Shown: positions 50,034 to 58,476 of the stretch, one piece after another | Layout of the letters: the number at the start of each line of letters is the position of its first letter | Numbering within the stretch: the first letter of the stretch is position 1 | Origin: UBA5066 sp046331465 | Lineage (GTDB): Bacteria; Acidobacteriota; Thermoanaerobaculia; UBA5066 | Length of the DNA stretch: 64,000 nt | Reading direction: 5' to 3' | NCBI GenBank assembly: GCA_046331465.1 | Contig: JAXLQV010000001.1 | Location: forward strand, 1,426,001-1,490,000 | Notes under the pieces: model-generated | What the model was told of the DNA's origin: nothing | The model's database searches: none | Seen by the model: the letters and a program-made list of their open reading frames with translations, nothing else | Made by a program: the position numbers and the translations under genes

Positions 50034-51164
50034 ATGAACGGCCCCGGCCCCGACCACCCCGTCGTCGCGCTCTGCCGCGAGCTCGTGAGGATCCCGAGCC
50101 CGTCGGGCGGGGAAGCGCTTCTCGCGACGTTCGTCGCGGAACGGATGGAGGCGGCGGGGCTAAGGGTCGAGGTGGATCGCTTCGGCAGCGTCCTCGGCGC
50201 GAAGGAGGGACGGCTCCCGGGGCCGACGCTCCTTCTCGACGCGCACCTCGACACGGTCCCCGCCGCCGACCCGGCCGCGTGGAAACACGATCCGTTCGGC
50301 GCCGCGGTCGAGGACGGGAAGCTCTACGGCCTCGGGGCCGCGGACACGAAGGGCTCCCTCGCGGCGATGCTCCTCGCGGCCGAGGCGCTCGACGCGTTCG
50401 CAGGGACGCTGCTCGTCTCCGCGAGCGTCGGCGAGGAGGACCTGACGGCCGCGGCGCTCTCCCACGTCCTCGATCGGCATCCCGCGGACCTCGTCCTCGT
50501 GGGCGAGCCGACGTCGCGGAAGCTCGGCGTCGCGCAGAAGGGGAGGGCCGGGCTCGTCGTGGAGGCGCGCGGCCGGAGCGCGCACAGCTCGCGGCCCGAG
50601 CGGGGCGAGAACGCCGTCTACCGGATGATGGAAGCCGTCGGCCGCATCCGCGCGGTTCCGCTCCCCTCCGACCCGGAGCTCGGAAGCGGCGTCTGCGAGC
50701 TCATCGAGATCCACTCCGAGCCGGCGCCCTCGACGGGGATGGTCCCGTACCGCTGCATCGCCCGCTTCGCGCTCCGCCTCCTGCCCGGAGAGACGGTGGA
50801 CGGCACGCTCGGCCGCACCGCGCGAGCTCTCGACGGCCTGGAGGGGACTTCCGTCCGTCTCGCGACGATGAACCGCCGCTGCTACACCGGCGTCGCGCTC
50901 GAGATGGAGGAATTCGTCCCCGGGTGGAGGAACCGGGACGCCGCGCTGGAGGCGCGCCTCCTCGAGGCGCTTCGGACCGTGCCCTTCGCCGCGCCGTACA
51001 CGACGAACGCTTCGGCCGCGGCCGCCCGGGGGATCGCGACGTTCCTCCTCGGCCCCGGCTCCATCGACCAGGCGCACGCCGTGGACGAGTGGGTCGGAGT
51101 GGACGAACTCGTCGCGGCGCGGGACGCCTACCTCGCCGTGGCCCGGGCCTTCCTCGCGGCCTGA
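50034..51164 (+). CDS. M20 family metallohydrolase (ArgE/DapE-like)
   Basis: A 376-residue dizinc hydrolase. It has DAHLDTVP (first His, Asp), GLGAADTKGSLAAML (bridging Asp), GEEDL (catalytic Glu pair), VGEPTS, and a late His in GPGSIDQAHAVDEWV. A dimerisation insert (about 180-290) contains ARGRSAHSSRPERGENAV. M20 enzymes cleave N-acyl or peptide bonds of amino acids; the exact substrate (acetylornithine, succinyl-DAP or other) cannot be told from motifs. The start is supported by GGCGGAG 5 nt before the ATG. Confidence 0.88.
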   Translation: MNGPGPDHPVVALCRELVRIPSPSGGEALLATFVAERMEAAGLRVEVDRFGSVLGAKEGRLPGPTLLLDAHLDTVPAADPAAWKHDPFGAAVEDGKLYGLGAADTKGSLAAMLLAAEALDAFAGTLLVSASVGEEDLTAAALSHVLDRHPADLVLVGEPTSRKLGVAQKGRAGLVVEARGRSAHSSRPERGENAVYRMMEAVGRIRAVPLPSDPELGSGVCELIEIHSEPAPSTGMVPYRCIARFALRLLPGETVDGTLGRTARALDGLEGTSVRLATMNRRCYTGVALEMEEFVPGWRNRDAALEARLLEALRTVPFAAPYTTNASAAAARGIATFLLGPGSIDQAHAVDEWVGVDELVAARDAYLAVARAFLAA

Positions 51165-51174
51165 GCCGCGCGGG

Positions 51175-52197
51175 CTACTCGCCGTCCTGGAAGAGGCCGA
51201 TCGGCCGCGCCGGGGGGCTCGCGCCCCCGCGCCCGAGCGCCTTCGCCGCGTGCCGCGCGATCGCGGCGGCGTGGTGCCGTCCGTTCTCGATGAAGAGGCG
51301 TCCCGTGTGGACGCCGGCCGCCACGACGCCGGCGAGGTGGAGGCCGGGGACGTTCGTCTCCATCGTCTCCGGGTCGAAGACCGGGATCCCCTCGGGCGTC
51401 ACCTCGACGCCGAGCGCGCGGAGGAAGGGGAAGTCGGGCCGGTAACCGGTGAGGGCGAGGACGAAGTCGTTCGCGACCTCGAACGGGCCGCCGGGACCCG
51501 CGAGAGCGACGCGCCCCTCCTCGATCCTCCTCACCGTCGTCCGGAAATGCGCGCGGATCGAGCCCTCGCGGATCCGGTTCTCGACGTCCGGGCGGAGCCA
51601 GTACTTCACGCCCGGCTTCAGGTCCTCTCCCCGGACGGCGAGCGTCACGCGCGCCCCGGTGCGGTGAAGCTCGAGCGCCGCCTCGGCGGCCGAGTTGCCG
51701 CCCCCGGCGACGAGGACGTCGGTCCCGACGTACGGCCACGGCTCGCGGTAGTAGTGCGACACCTTCGGGAGCTCCTCGCCGGGGACGCCGAGGAGGTTCG
51801 GCGTGTCGAAGAAGCCGGTCCCGACGACGACGCGGCGCGCGGCGTGGGAGCCCTTCGACGTCGCGACCCGGAAGCCGTCGCCCTCGCGCACGACCGAGAG
51901 AACCGGCTCGTAGAGCCTCACGTCGAGGGCGTAGCGGGCCGCGGCCTTCCGGTAGTAGACGAGCCCCTCGCGGCGCGTCGGCTTCGGGCCGGAGGTGACG
52001 AAGGGGAGGTCGCCGATCTCGAGCAGCTCGGGGGTCGAGAAGAAGACGAGGCTCGCCGGCCAGCCGACGAGCGTGTTGCAGAGGGCCCCCTTCTCGACGA
52101 CCCGCGCCGAGAGGCCGGACCGGGAGGCCTCGATCGCGACGGCGAGGCCGACCGGCCCGGCGCCGACGACGAGGAGGTCGACGGGGGGCGCCGTCAC
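51175..52197 (-). CDS. ypdA: YpdA family FAD/NADPH-dependent bacillithiol disulfide reductase
   Basis: A 340-residue flavoprotein that, in relatives, reduces oxidised bacillithiol. The N-terminal FAD Rossmann motif is VGAGPVGLAVAIEASRSG; the NADPH motif AGGGNSAAEAALELHRTG is near 165. KGALCNTLVGWPASLVFFSTPELLEIGD and VGTGFFDTPNLLGVPGEELPKVSHYY match the YpdA pattern. There is no redox CxxC, as expected for YpdA rather than thioredoxin reductase. The GTG start overlaps the SDR stop (GTGA), so the two are co-translated. Presence of bacillithiol is an inference from this gene. Confidence 0.83.
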   Translation of the reverse strand: MTAPPVDLLVVGAGPVGLAVAIEASRSGLSARVVEKGALCNTLVGWPASLVFFSTPELLEIGDLPFVTSGPKPTRREGLVYYRKAAARYALDVRLYEPVLSVVREGDGFRVATSKGSHAARRVVVGTGFFDTPNLLGVPGEELPKVSHYYREPWPYVGTDVLVAGGGNSAAEAALELHRTGARVTLAVRGEDLKPGVKYWLRPDVENRIREGSIRAHFRTTVRRIEEGRVALAGPGGPFEVANDFVLALTGYRPDFPFLRALGVEVTPEGIPVFDPETMETNVPGLHLAGVVAAGVHTGRLFIENGRHHAAAIARHAAKALGRGGASPPARPIGLFQDGE

Positions 52198-53018
52198 CCG
52201 GCGGCCTTCGTCTCTCGCTTCCGGTCGTCGCGCTTGTCGGCGTCGACGGCGCCCACGAGCCGCGCGACGAGCCACGAGACGTGCCTCTCGAGGAAGACGA
52301 AGACCTTGCCGTGGAACGTGACGACCTGCTCGCGCTTCCTCCGGGCGAGCGCGTTCGCGATCTCGTTCGCGGCCGACTCGGCCGAGGCGACGAGCCAGGC
52401 CGGGACGGGGTCCTTCGCGTTCCGGTGGACGACCTCCCGGTTGTCCTTGGCGCGGATCTCGCTCGCCACGAAGCCGGGGGCGATGTGCGTCACCGAGACG
52501 CCGTACGGCCTCAGCTCGGGGCGGATCGCGTCGCAGAGGCCGCGGACGGCGAACTTCGACGCGCAGTAGGCCGAGGTCGCGGGCGTGCCGATGAAGCCGT
52601 TGACGCTCCCGACGGCGCCGATCCGGCCCCGGGTCTTCTTCAGCTCCGGCAGCGCGGCCTTGAGCGTCCGGATCGTGCCGAAGAGGTTCGTCTCGAGCTG
52701 GCGCCGGTAGTCCTCGAGCGTGAGCGCCTCGAGGCGGCCGGCGATCGCGAAGCCGGCGTTCGCGAGGACCGTGTCGAGCCTCCCGAACTCGGCGACGGCG
52801 CGCGCGACGGCGGCCTCGGGGTCGCCGTCCTTCGTCACGTCGCAGGCGACGGCGATGGCCGAGCCGCCGGCGGAGCGAAGCTCGGCCGCGACCTTCTCGA
52901 GGAGCTCGGTGCGGCGGGCGCAGAGGACGACCTTCGCACCGCGGCGGACGAGCTCGCGCGCGGTCGCCTCGCCGATTCCCGACGAGGCCCCGGTGATGAG
53001 GACGACGTTGTCTTTCAT
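52194..53018 (-). CDS. Short-chain dehydrogenase/reductase
   Basis: A 274-residue NAD(P)-dependent oxidoreductase of the classical SDR type: cofactor motif TGASSGIGEATA at about 9-20, NAG near 95 (LANAGFAIAG), catalytic Ser in AVGSVNGF and Tyr-Lys in SAYCASKFAVRG. The C-terminal about 45 residues (EQVVTFHGKVFVFLERHVSWLVARLVG) are hydrophobic, suggesting membrane association. The substrate is unknown. TAGAGT ends 9 nt before the ATG. Confidence 0.9.
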   Translation of the reverse strand: MKDNVVLITGASSGIGEATARELVRRGAKVVLCARRTELLEKVAAELRSAGGSAIAVACDVTKDGDPEAAVARAVAEFGRLDTVLANAGFAIAGRLEALTLEDYRRQLETNLFGTIRTLKAALPELKKTRGRIGAVGSVNGFIGTPATSAYCASKFAVRGLCDAIRPELRPYGVSVTHIAPGFVASEIRAKDNREVVHRNAKDPVPAWLVASAESAANEIANALARRKREQVVTFHGKVFVFLERHVSWLVARLVGAVDADKRDDRKRETKAAG

Positions 53019-53049
53019 GGCGCGAGGACTCTACCGGAAGAGAGGGACC

Positions 53050-53841
53050 TCAGCGCCGGCTGTGGAACGGGAGGCGGGCGAGGCCGCCGACGACGAGCGT
53101 TCCCACCAGGACCGGGCCGAACGGCTGGTCGAGGACGATGGCGAGCACGAACGCGACGAGGTAGGCCGTCACCGACATCCCGGCGCAGTGGACGAGCGCG
53201 CGCTTCCAGGAGCTGGCGATGCGGAACGCGACCCAGGGGGGGAAGAAGACGAGGCAGAACGTCGCCATGACTCCGATCGACTCCGTGGCGAGCGCGACCG
53301 AGAGCGCCACGAGCAGGTCGAACGCGAGGTGGAGTCGCCAGGGGGACTGGCGGTTCGCGGCCATGTTCTCGGGGAAGAAGTGCTCGAGGAGGAGTCGCCT
53401 CGAGAGCCACGGCCCGGCGGCCGTGAGGACGGCGACGAGCGCGAGCACCGCGCCGAGGTTCGCCCACGTCGTGAAGTAGAGCTGCCCCTCGAGGAGCGCG
53501 TGGGAGAGCTCCTCGCCCCGCGTGCTGTTCGCGGCCCCGAGGAGCGCCGCGCTCCAGCCGAAGAAGAGGAAGACGGCGTAGATGTCGTTGCCGGAGCGCT
53601 CCGTCCGCCCTTTCACGCCGGCGGCGACGACGGCGGCGCCGAGGGCGCCGGCGAGCGGGTGGACGCCGAGGAGGATCGCGGTGACGCCGCCGGCGGCCGT
53701 GACCTGCGCGAGGCCGAGGGCCGCGAGCCACTCGCTCCGGAGGCGCACGTAGGCGCCGAGGAGCGGGAGGACGAGGGCGAGGAGGAGACCGTTCGCGAAC
53801 GGCACCCGGAAGAGCGGGTCGAAGACCTGGGCGAAGTTCAC
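53050..53841 (-). CDS. Zinc/manganese ABC transporter permease
   Basis: A 263-residue integral membrane protein with about 7-8 hydrophobic segments of the ZnuB/MntB family. GAYVRLRSEWLAALGLAQVTAAGG and ALATESIGVMATFCLVFFPPWVAF (near 190-215) are typical of metal permeases. It forms the channel for the binding protein and ATPase encoded upstream. Its GTG start overlaps the ATPase stop (GTGA). It is the last gene of the metal-uptake operon. Confidence 0.87.
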   Translation of the reverse strand: MNFAQVFDPLFRVPFANGLLLALVLPLLGAYVRLRSEWLAALGLAQVTAAGGVTAILLGVHPLAGALGAAVVAAGVKGRTERSGNDIYAVFLFFGWSAALLGAANSTRGEELSHALLEGQLYFTTWANLGAVLALVAVLTAAGPWLSRRLLLEHFFPENMAANRQSPWRLHLAFDLLVALSVALATESIGVMATFCLVFFPPWVAFRIASSWKRALVHCAGMSVTAYLVAFVLAIVLDQPFGPVLVGTLVVGGLARLPFHSRR

Positions 53842-54407
53842 CGCCCCACCTCCAGGATGCGGGCGGAGACGCCGTCGAGGAAGCGGGCATCGTGGGTGAC
53901 GACGAGGACGGCCCGGTCGCTCCCGCTCGCCTGGAGGAGGTCGGTGAGGGAACGGACGGCCGACGGGTCCATGTTGTTCGTCGGCTCGTCGAGGACGACG
54001 AGGCTCGCCTCGCCGCCGAGGCAGGACCAGACGTTCAGGAGCTGGAACTGCCCGCCCGAGAGCCGGTCGACGCGCAGGGGGAGGAGCGGGCGGAGGGACT
54101 CCGGCGGCTGGGCGGCCCGGGCCCGCGTGAGGCGGAGGAGCTCGTCGCCCCGGAGCGGCACGTCGGTGTCGCGGACGGGGCGCTGGCGCTGGTAGGCGAT
54201 GGAGAGCCCTTCGCCCCGGACGACCTCGCCGGAGTGGATCCGCGAGGCGCCGGTGAGCGCGCCGATGAGCGTCGACTTGCCGCAGCCGTTCGGGCCGACG
54301 AGGGCGAGGACGTCGCCCCGGTGGAGGTCGAAGGAGACGGGGCCCACCACGGGCCCCGTGTATCCGGCGACGACGTTGCGGTAGGAGAGGAGCGGTGTGG
54401 GGCTCAC
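53838..54407 (-). CDS. Zinc/manganese ABC transporter ATP-binding protein
   Basis: A 189-residue ATPase, shorter than the usual 230-250, but with all motifs: Walker A GPNGCGKSTLIGALTG near residue 35, signature LSGGQFQLLNVWSCL, Walker B LVVLDEPTNNMD, and the switch His in VLVVTHDARFL. The shortening is in the C-terminal tail and helical subdomain. Its GTG start overlaps the binding-protein stop (GTGA) and its own stop overlaps the permease start, so three genes are coupled. Confidence 0.88.
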   Translation of the reverse strand: MSPTPLLSYRNVVAGYTGPVVGPVSFDLHRGDVLALVGPNGCGKSTLIGALTGASRIHSGEVVRGEGLSIAYQRQRPVRDTDVPLRGDELLRLTRARAAQPPESLRPLLPLRVDRLSGGQFQLLNVWSCLGGEASLVVLDEPTNNMDPSAVRSLTDLLQASGSDRAVLVVTHDARFLDGVSARILEVGR

Positions 54408-55288
54408 TTTCCCGAGGATACGGCTTTCACCCAGCCGTCGATCATCTCGAAGTAGGCCGTGGCATCGCCATTCAGCGGGACTTCCGGCGCCAGGCGCGCC
54501 TTCGGCCAGCCGAGGTTGCGCGCGAGGAAGTCGGGGCCCTGGGCGGACTGGTAGTCGGTGAAGAGGACGACGCCCTTGCGTCCCTTCAGCTGCCCCACGA
54601 GCGTCGAGAGGTGCTCGGCGGTCGGCGGGATGCCGGGGAGCGGCTCGACGTAGCCGAGGACGGGGACGCCGAGGAGGTTCAGGAGGTAGTTCGCGTCCTT
54701 GTGGTAGAGGACGACTCCCTGCGCCCCTGCGGCGGTCTTCTTCCACTGCGCGACCCGCTCGGCGGCCGTCTTCGCAAACTGCTCGGCGGCCGCCCGGAAG
54801 CGGGCCTCACCCGCGGGGTCGAGCTTTCCGAGCCGGCCCGCGAGCGCGCGGCCGATCTCGGCCATCCGCTCGGGGTCGAGGAAGACGTGCGGGTTTCCCA
54901 TCGGGTGGACGTCGCCGCGCGATCGGTCGGAGGCGTCGGCTTTGTCGATGAGCGGGACCTGGGCGCAGGCCTCGAAGTAGCCAGGCTGCCCGACGAGGAT
55001 CTTCGGGTTGGAGGCTCCCGAGAGGGCCGATGGGAGCCACCCCTGCTCGAGCTCCGCGCCGACCGAGACGAGGAGGTCGGCGTTCCGGAGGGCGATCATC
55101 ATGCTCGGCTTGGCCTGGAGGAAGTGGGGGTCACGGTCGGGCGGTGCAAGGACCGTCACCTTCACGGCGTCGCCGCCGATCGTCCGGGCGAGCATCCCGA
55201 GGTTCGACGTCGTCGCGGCGACGTTCACCGTCGCGTCGGCCGAGAGGGCTCCGAGGAGAAAGAAGGGCAGAAGAGTCGCTTTCTTCAT
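54404..55288 (-). CDS. Zinc/manganese ABC transporter substrate-binding protein
   Basis: A 294-residue ZnuA/TroA-type periplasmic protein with an N-terminal signal (ending LSADA). Metal ligands can be placed: His in DRDPHFLQAKP (near 54), His in MGNPHVFLDPE (near 130), His in VVLYHKDANYLL (near 195), and Asp in LFTDYQSAQ (near 260). There is no long His-rich loop, so it may bind Mn or Zn; the operon does not decide. It starts 10 nt after the outer-membrane barrel gene and is coupled to the ATPase gene. Confidence 0.87.
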   Translation of the reverse strand: MKKATLLPFFLLGALSADATVNVAATTSNLGMLARTIGGDAVKVTVLAPPDRDPHFLQAKPSMMIALRNADLLVSVGAELEQGWLPSALSGASNPKILVGQPGYFEACAQVPLIDKADASDRSRGDVHPMGNPHVFLDPERMAEIGRALAGRLGKLDPAGEARFRAAAEQFAKTAAERVAQWKKTAAGAQGVVLYHKDANYLLNLLGVPVLGYVEPLPGIPPTAEHLSTLVGQLKGRKGVVLFTDYQSAQGPDFLARNLGWPKARLAPEVPLNGDATAYFEMIDGWVKAVSSGK

Positions 55289-55298
55289 CGCAAGCCCC

Positions 55299-56825
55299 CT
55301 AGAACTTGTGCGCCCCGTGGACGCCGAGGCTGAGCTGGTACTGGAGGAAGAACTGGTTGAAGGACTCGCGCACGCCCCCGACGACGGCGTCGCCGTGGCT
55401 GAGCTGCGCGCGCAGCCGGGAGAACTCCGTCGGGTTGTACGCGAGCCCGACGGAGACCCTCCACGACGCCCCGTAGTCGCTCTGGCCCAGGTCGCCCTGG
55501 TCGACCTTGTTCACGAACACGCCGACGGTGTCGTACCGGCCGCTGACCGTGAAGCGCGGCGCGAAGCCCCACGTCCCCTGGACGTAGAAGCCGTCCTGCC
55601 TCGAGTTCGAGGGCTGGCCGAGGGCCGCGGGGTCCTCCGCGGCGACGCGGTCGAGGCTCTTGTCGCGATAGACGTACTCGGCCTGGAAGACGAGGTCGTT
55701 CTGGCCGAACGGCTCCGGGGAGTCGTGCTTGTAGACCCAGTCGGTCCCCGCGAACCACGTGGTCCCCTGGAGCGACTGCGCTTCCGTCTCCTCCTGGTGC
55801 AGCGAGGAGCGCCCTCCGAAGAGGCCGATCTGGAGCGCGTCGGAGTAGCCGATGTCGGGGGAGACCTTCGCGAAGCCGGTGAAGAGCCGCGGCCCCGCCT
55901 TGTCCTCGAAGGCGGGGTTCACGTCTGGGCCGTAGACGTTCGCGACGCCCGGGTTGTCGCCCTGGAACGCCTCCACCCCGAAGAGGAGGTAGACGGGCGA
56001 CTTCGGGAGCCAGGTGAGCTGGACTCCGACGTCGTTCAGGGCACCGCCCAGGAGCATCGCGTAGGGGAGGTTCTGGTCGACGAAGTCCCACTGGTGGGGG
56101 TGCTGCTTGTTGGCGTAGCCGATGTCGCTGTAGAACTTGCCCATCTTCAGCGCGAGCCCGGCCGGGAGATTCCGCGTCCGGGCGTAGGCCTCTTCCACCT
56201 CGACGCCGTCGGGACTGAAGGAGACGATTGCCGTGACGTCGAAGTAGGGGTCGACGGCGCCGGAAAAAGCCAGCTCCGTCTCGCCGAGGTTGAAGCCTCT
56301 GGAGAGGTCGCGTCCCTCGCCCGCGGGCGTACCGGCGAAGCCGTCCGCGGAGTTGAAGAGGCCGAGCGCGTCGCCGGACTTGTTGTCGCTGTAGTAGAGG
56401 CCCTCCGGGATGACCGAGATCGCCGGGTTGAACGACGTCCCGGAGCTCACCTGGCCGGTGCTGCCGGAAGGCGTGAGGTCGAGAGGCTTCAGGCCGGGCG
56501 CCTCGACGGGGCCGGTGCTTCGGGCTGCCGGAGCAGCGGAAACGTCCTTCCGGAGCGCCTCGAGCGCGGCGTTCGTCTCGGCGAGCTGCTTCTCGAGCGC
56601 GCCGACCTTCTGCTTCAGCTCGGCCTGGGGCGTCGCGGGCGCTGCGGCCGCGAGGGCCTCCTTCAGCGCCGCGAGGGCTTTCGTCGTCTCCAGCTGCGTC
56701 GCCTCGAGGGCGCGGACACGCTCCTCGAGCGCCTTCCGATCTGCCGAGGCCGTCTGTGCGAGGGCCGGAAACGTCAGGACGACGGCGAGCGCGAATGCGC
56801 CCGCGATGCGGATTCGGGATGTCAT
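55299..56825 (-). CDS. Outer-membrane beta-barrel protein of metal-uptake operon
   Basis: A 508-residue exported protein. The signal is cleaved near FPALAQ; a coiled coil (about 27-100, LEERVRALEATQLETTKALAA) precedes a 400-residue barrel of amphipathic strands ending VHGAHKF, with the aromatic-terminal residue typical of outer-membrane proteins. The block AISVIPEGLYYSDNKSGD after the coil recalls zinc-regulated outer-membrane proteins. Its place directly ahead of the SBP-ATPase-permease genes implies a role in metal entry across the outer membrane. AGGAGA lies 9 nt before the ATG. A hairpin occurs in its leader. Confidence 0.78.
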   Translation of the reverse strand: MTSRIRIAGAFALAVVLTFPALAQTASADRKALEERVRALEATQLETTKALAALKEALAAAAPATPQAELKQKVGALEKQLAETNAALEALRKDVSAAPAARSTGPVEAPGLKPLDLTPSGSTGQVSSGTSFNPAISVIPEGLYYSDNKSGDALGLFNSADGFAGTPAGEGRDLSRGFNLGETELAFSGAVDPYFDVTAIVSFSPDGVEVEEAYARTRNLPAGLALKMGKFYSDIGYANKQHPHQWDFVDQNLPYAMLLGGALNDVGVQLTWLPKSPVYLLFGVEAFQGDNPGVANVYGPDVNPAFEDKAGPRLFTGFAKVSPDIGYSDALQIGLFGGRSSLHQEETEAQSLQGTTWFAGTDWVYKHDSPEPFGQNDLVFQAEYVYRDKSLDRVAAEDPAALGQPSNSRQDGFYVQGTWGFAPRFTVSGRYDTVGVFVNKVDQGDLGQSDYGASWRVSVGLAYNPTEFSRLRAQLSHGDAVVGGVRESFNQFFLQYQLSLGVHGAHKF

Positions 56826-56841
56826 GGATCTCTCTCCTGGC

Positions 56842-56874
56842 GGATCCCGGGCCGATGGTCCGGCCATGGGATCC
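56842..56874 (-). promoter_or_regulatory. Leader hairpin upstream of barrel gene
   Basis: GGATCCC (56842-56848) and GGGATCC (56868-56874) are complementary, with inner GGCC/GGCC pairing. It lies 17-49 nt before the barrel start codon, between the small His/Cys gene and the barrel. It could act as an attenuator or mRNA processing site. No AT-rich Zur-type operator is seen. Confidence 0.4.
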
Positions 56875-56914
56875 TTTCTCCGCCTGCGAGGGCGGAGGGA
56901 CGCGGGGACGAGCG

Positions 56915-57232
56915 TCAGGAGAGCGGGGAGGGAGGGCTCCGGCCGGGGGGCGGGCCGCCGTGACGCGAGCACTCGACCGGGACCGGGACGACGTCGGCGG
57001 CGCGCGGGGCGCGGGCGGCTGAGGGGTGAACGAGGTCGAGCGCGCGGGCGACCGGCGCGGCCGCACCGTCCCCGCGGATCACCTGGCACGCCGCGCAGTG
57101 CTTCTCGCTCCAGTCGTCGGAGTGCCGGTGCGGCGCGACGCTCAGCCAGAGGACGGCCACGAGCGCCACGAACGCCACGAACGCCACGAAGCCGCCGGAG
57201 CGGAGGCGCGGGGTTCGCGGGCCGGGCGTCAC
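56915..57232 (-). CDS. Small membrane protein with His/Cys motif, metal operon
   Basis: A 105-residue protein with one hydrophobic segment (about 15-35, FVAFVAFVALVAVLWLSV), then PHRHSDDWSEKHCAACQVIRGDG, in which three His and a CxxC could bind metal. The C-terminus is Arg/Pro-rich. The GTG start has TACCCT ending 8 nt upstream; a longer in-frame ATG start is at 57304. Its location ahead of the metal-uptake genes on the same strand suggests a metal or redox role, but I know no family. Coding status is likely, not certain. Confidence 0.6.
   Translation of the reverse strand: MTPGPRTPRLRSGGFVAFVAFVALVAVLWLSVAPHRHSDDWSEKHCAACQVIRGDGAAAPVARALDLVHPSAARAPRAADVVPVPVECSRHGGPPPGRSPPSPLS
57156..57191. 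repeat. Short tandem repeat, four 9-bp units
   Basis: Four copies of GCCACGANN (gagc, gaac, gaac, gaag endings) within the hydrophobic segment of the small metal-operon gene. On the minus strand they encode the FVA/FVA/LVA repeat of its membrane helix. Such repeats can slip, but units of 9 bp keep the frame. Confidence 0.7.
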
Positions 57233-57327
57233 GGTCCGCGAGGGTAGGGGCTGCGAGAGCGGGAAGTCAAGCAGCCCGCGGCGCCCGCACGGAGGGCGTG
57301 TCATCGCGGCGCGGAGATAATGGCCGC

Positions 57328-58476
57328 ATGAAGAGTGTCGCCGTTCTCGGAGCCGGCCTCGTCGGCTCGCTCGTCGCCAAGGACCTCGCCGCCGACGGCC
57401 GCTGGTCCGTCCTCTCCGTCGACCGGAGCTCGGGCGCGCTCGAGCGCCTCACGGGGATCCCGAACCTCTCCACGGAGCGCGCGGACCTCGCCGACACGGC
57501 CGAGGTCTCCCGCATCGCCGCGAAGGTCGACGTCGTCGTCGGCGCCGTCCCCGGGTTCATGGGGACGCAGACCGTCCGCGCCGCCCTCGAGGCGGGGCGC
57601 CCCGTCTCCGACATCTCGTTCTCGCCGGAGGACCCGTTCGAGCTGGAGGGGGTCGCGAAGGCGAAGGGAGTCCCCGCGATCGTCGACTGCGGCGTCTCGC
57701 CGGGCCTCTCGGGCCTGGCCGTGGGGCGCGCCGCGGCGCTCCTCGACTCCGTCGACGACGTGAGGATCTACGTCGGCGGCCTCCCCGCCGCGCGGCACTG
57801 GCCCTTCGAGTACTGCTCCGTCTTCTCGCCGACCGACGTCATCGAGGAGTACGTGCGCCCCTCCCGCTGCGTGGAAGGGGGCGAGGTCGTCGTGCGCCCG
57901 GCGCTCTCCGGCGTCGAGCCGCTCGACGTCCCGGGCGTCGGCACGGTCGAGGGCTTTTACACCGACGGGCTCCGGACGCTCCTGAAGACGGTGAAGGCCC
58001 GGAACCTCTGCGAGAAGACCCTTCGCTACCCGGGACACGCGGACCGGATGCGGATGCTCCGCGAGACGGGCTTCTTCTCGTCGGAGCCGATCTCGGTTCA
58101 CGGCGTCCCCGTCGTGCCGCGGAACCTGACGGAAGTCCTCCTCTTCCACACCTGGAGGCGGCGGGACGGGGAGGAGGAGCTGACGTTCCTCCGGGTGATC
58201 TGCGACGGCCGGCGCGGCGGCGCGCGCGTGCGCAGGACGCTCGAGCTCCTCGACAGGACCGACAAGGCGACGGGCGACACCTCGATGGCGCGGACGACCG
58301 GCTTCCCCTGCGCCACGGGCGCGCGGCTCCTCCTCGAGGGGGCCTTCACGACGCCGGGCGTCTTCCCGCCCGAGCTCCTCGCGAAGGACGACGCGCTCTA
58401 CGGGCGCTTCCTCGCCGAGCTCGGGCAGCGGGGCGTGGCCGTCGAGGAGACCGAGGAGGAGCTCCTCCCCGGATGA
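57328..58476 (+). CDS. Saccharopine dehydrogenase-like oxidoreductase
   Basis: A 382-residue NAD(P)-binding enzyme: Rossmann motif VLGAGLVGSLVAKDLA at about 6-21, VVVGAVPGFMG near 71, and the block IVDCGVSPGLSGLAVGRAA near 116, typical of saccharopine dehydrogenase family members. Its short C-terminal catalytic half fits the lysine or carboxynorspermidine-type branch. The substrate is not decided. GATAAT ends 6 nt before the ATG. Its stop overlaps the start of the ABC exporter gene (ATGA), so the enzyme and exporter are one unit. Confidence 0.85.
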   Translation: MKSVAVLGAGLVGSLVAKDLAADGRWSVLSVDRSSGALERLTGIPNLSTERADLADTAEVSRIAAKVDVVVGAVPGFMGTQTVRAALEAGRPVSDISFSPEDPFELEGVAKAKGVPAIVDCGVSPGLSGLAVGRAAALLDSVDDVRIYVGGLPAARHWPFEYCSVFSPTDVIEEYVRPSRCVEGGEVVVRPALSGVEPLDVPGVGTVEGFYTDGLRTLLKTVKARNLCEKTLRYPGHADRMRMLRETGFFSSEPISVHGVPVVPRNLTEVLLFHTWRRRDGEEELTFLRVICDGRRGGARVRRTLELLDRTDKATGDTSMARTTGFPCATGARLLLEGAFTTPGVFPPELLAKDDALYGRFLAELGQRGVAVEETEEELLPG

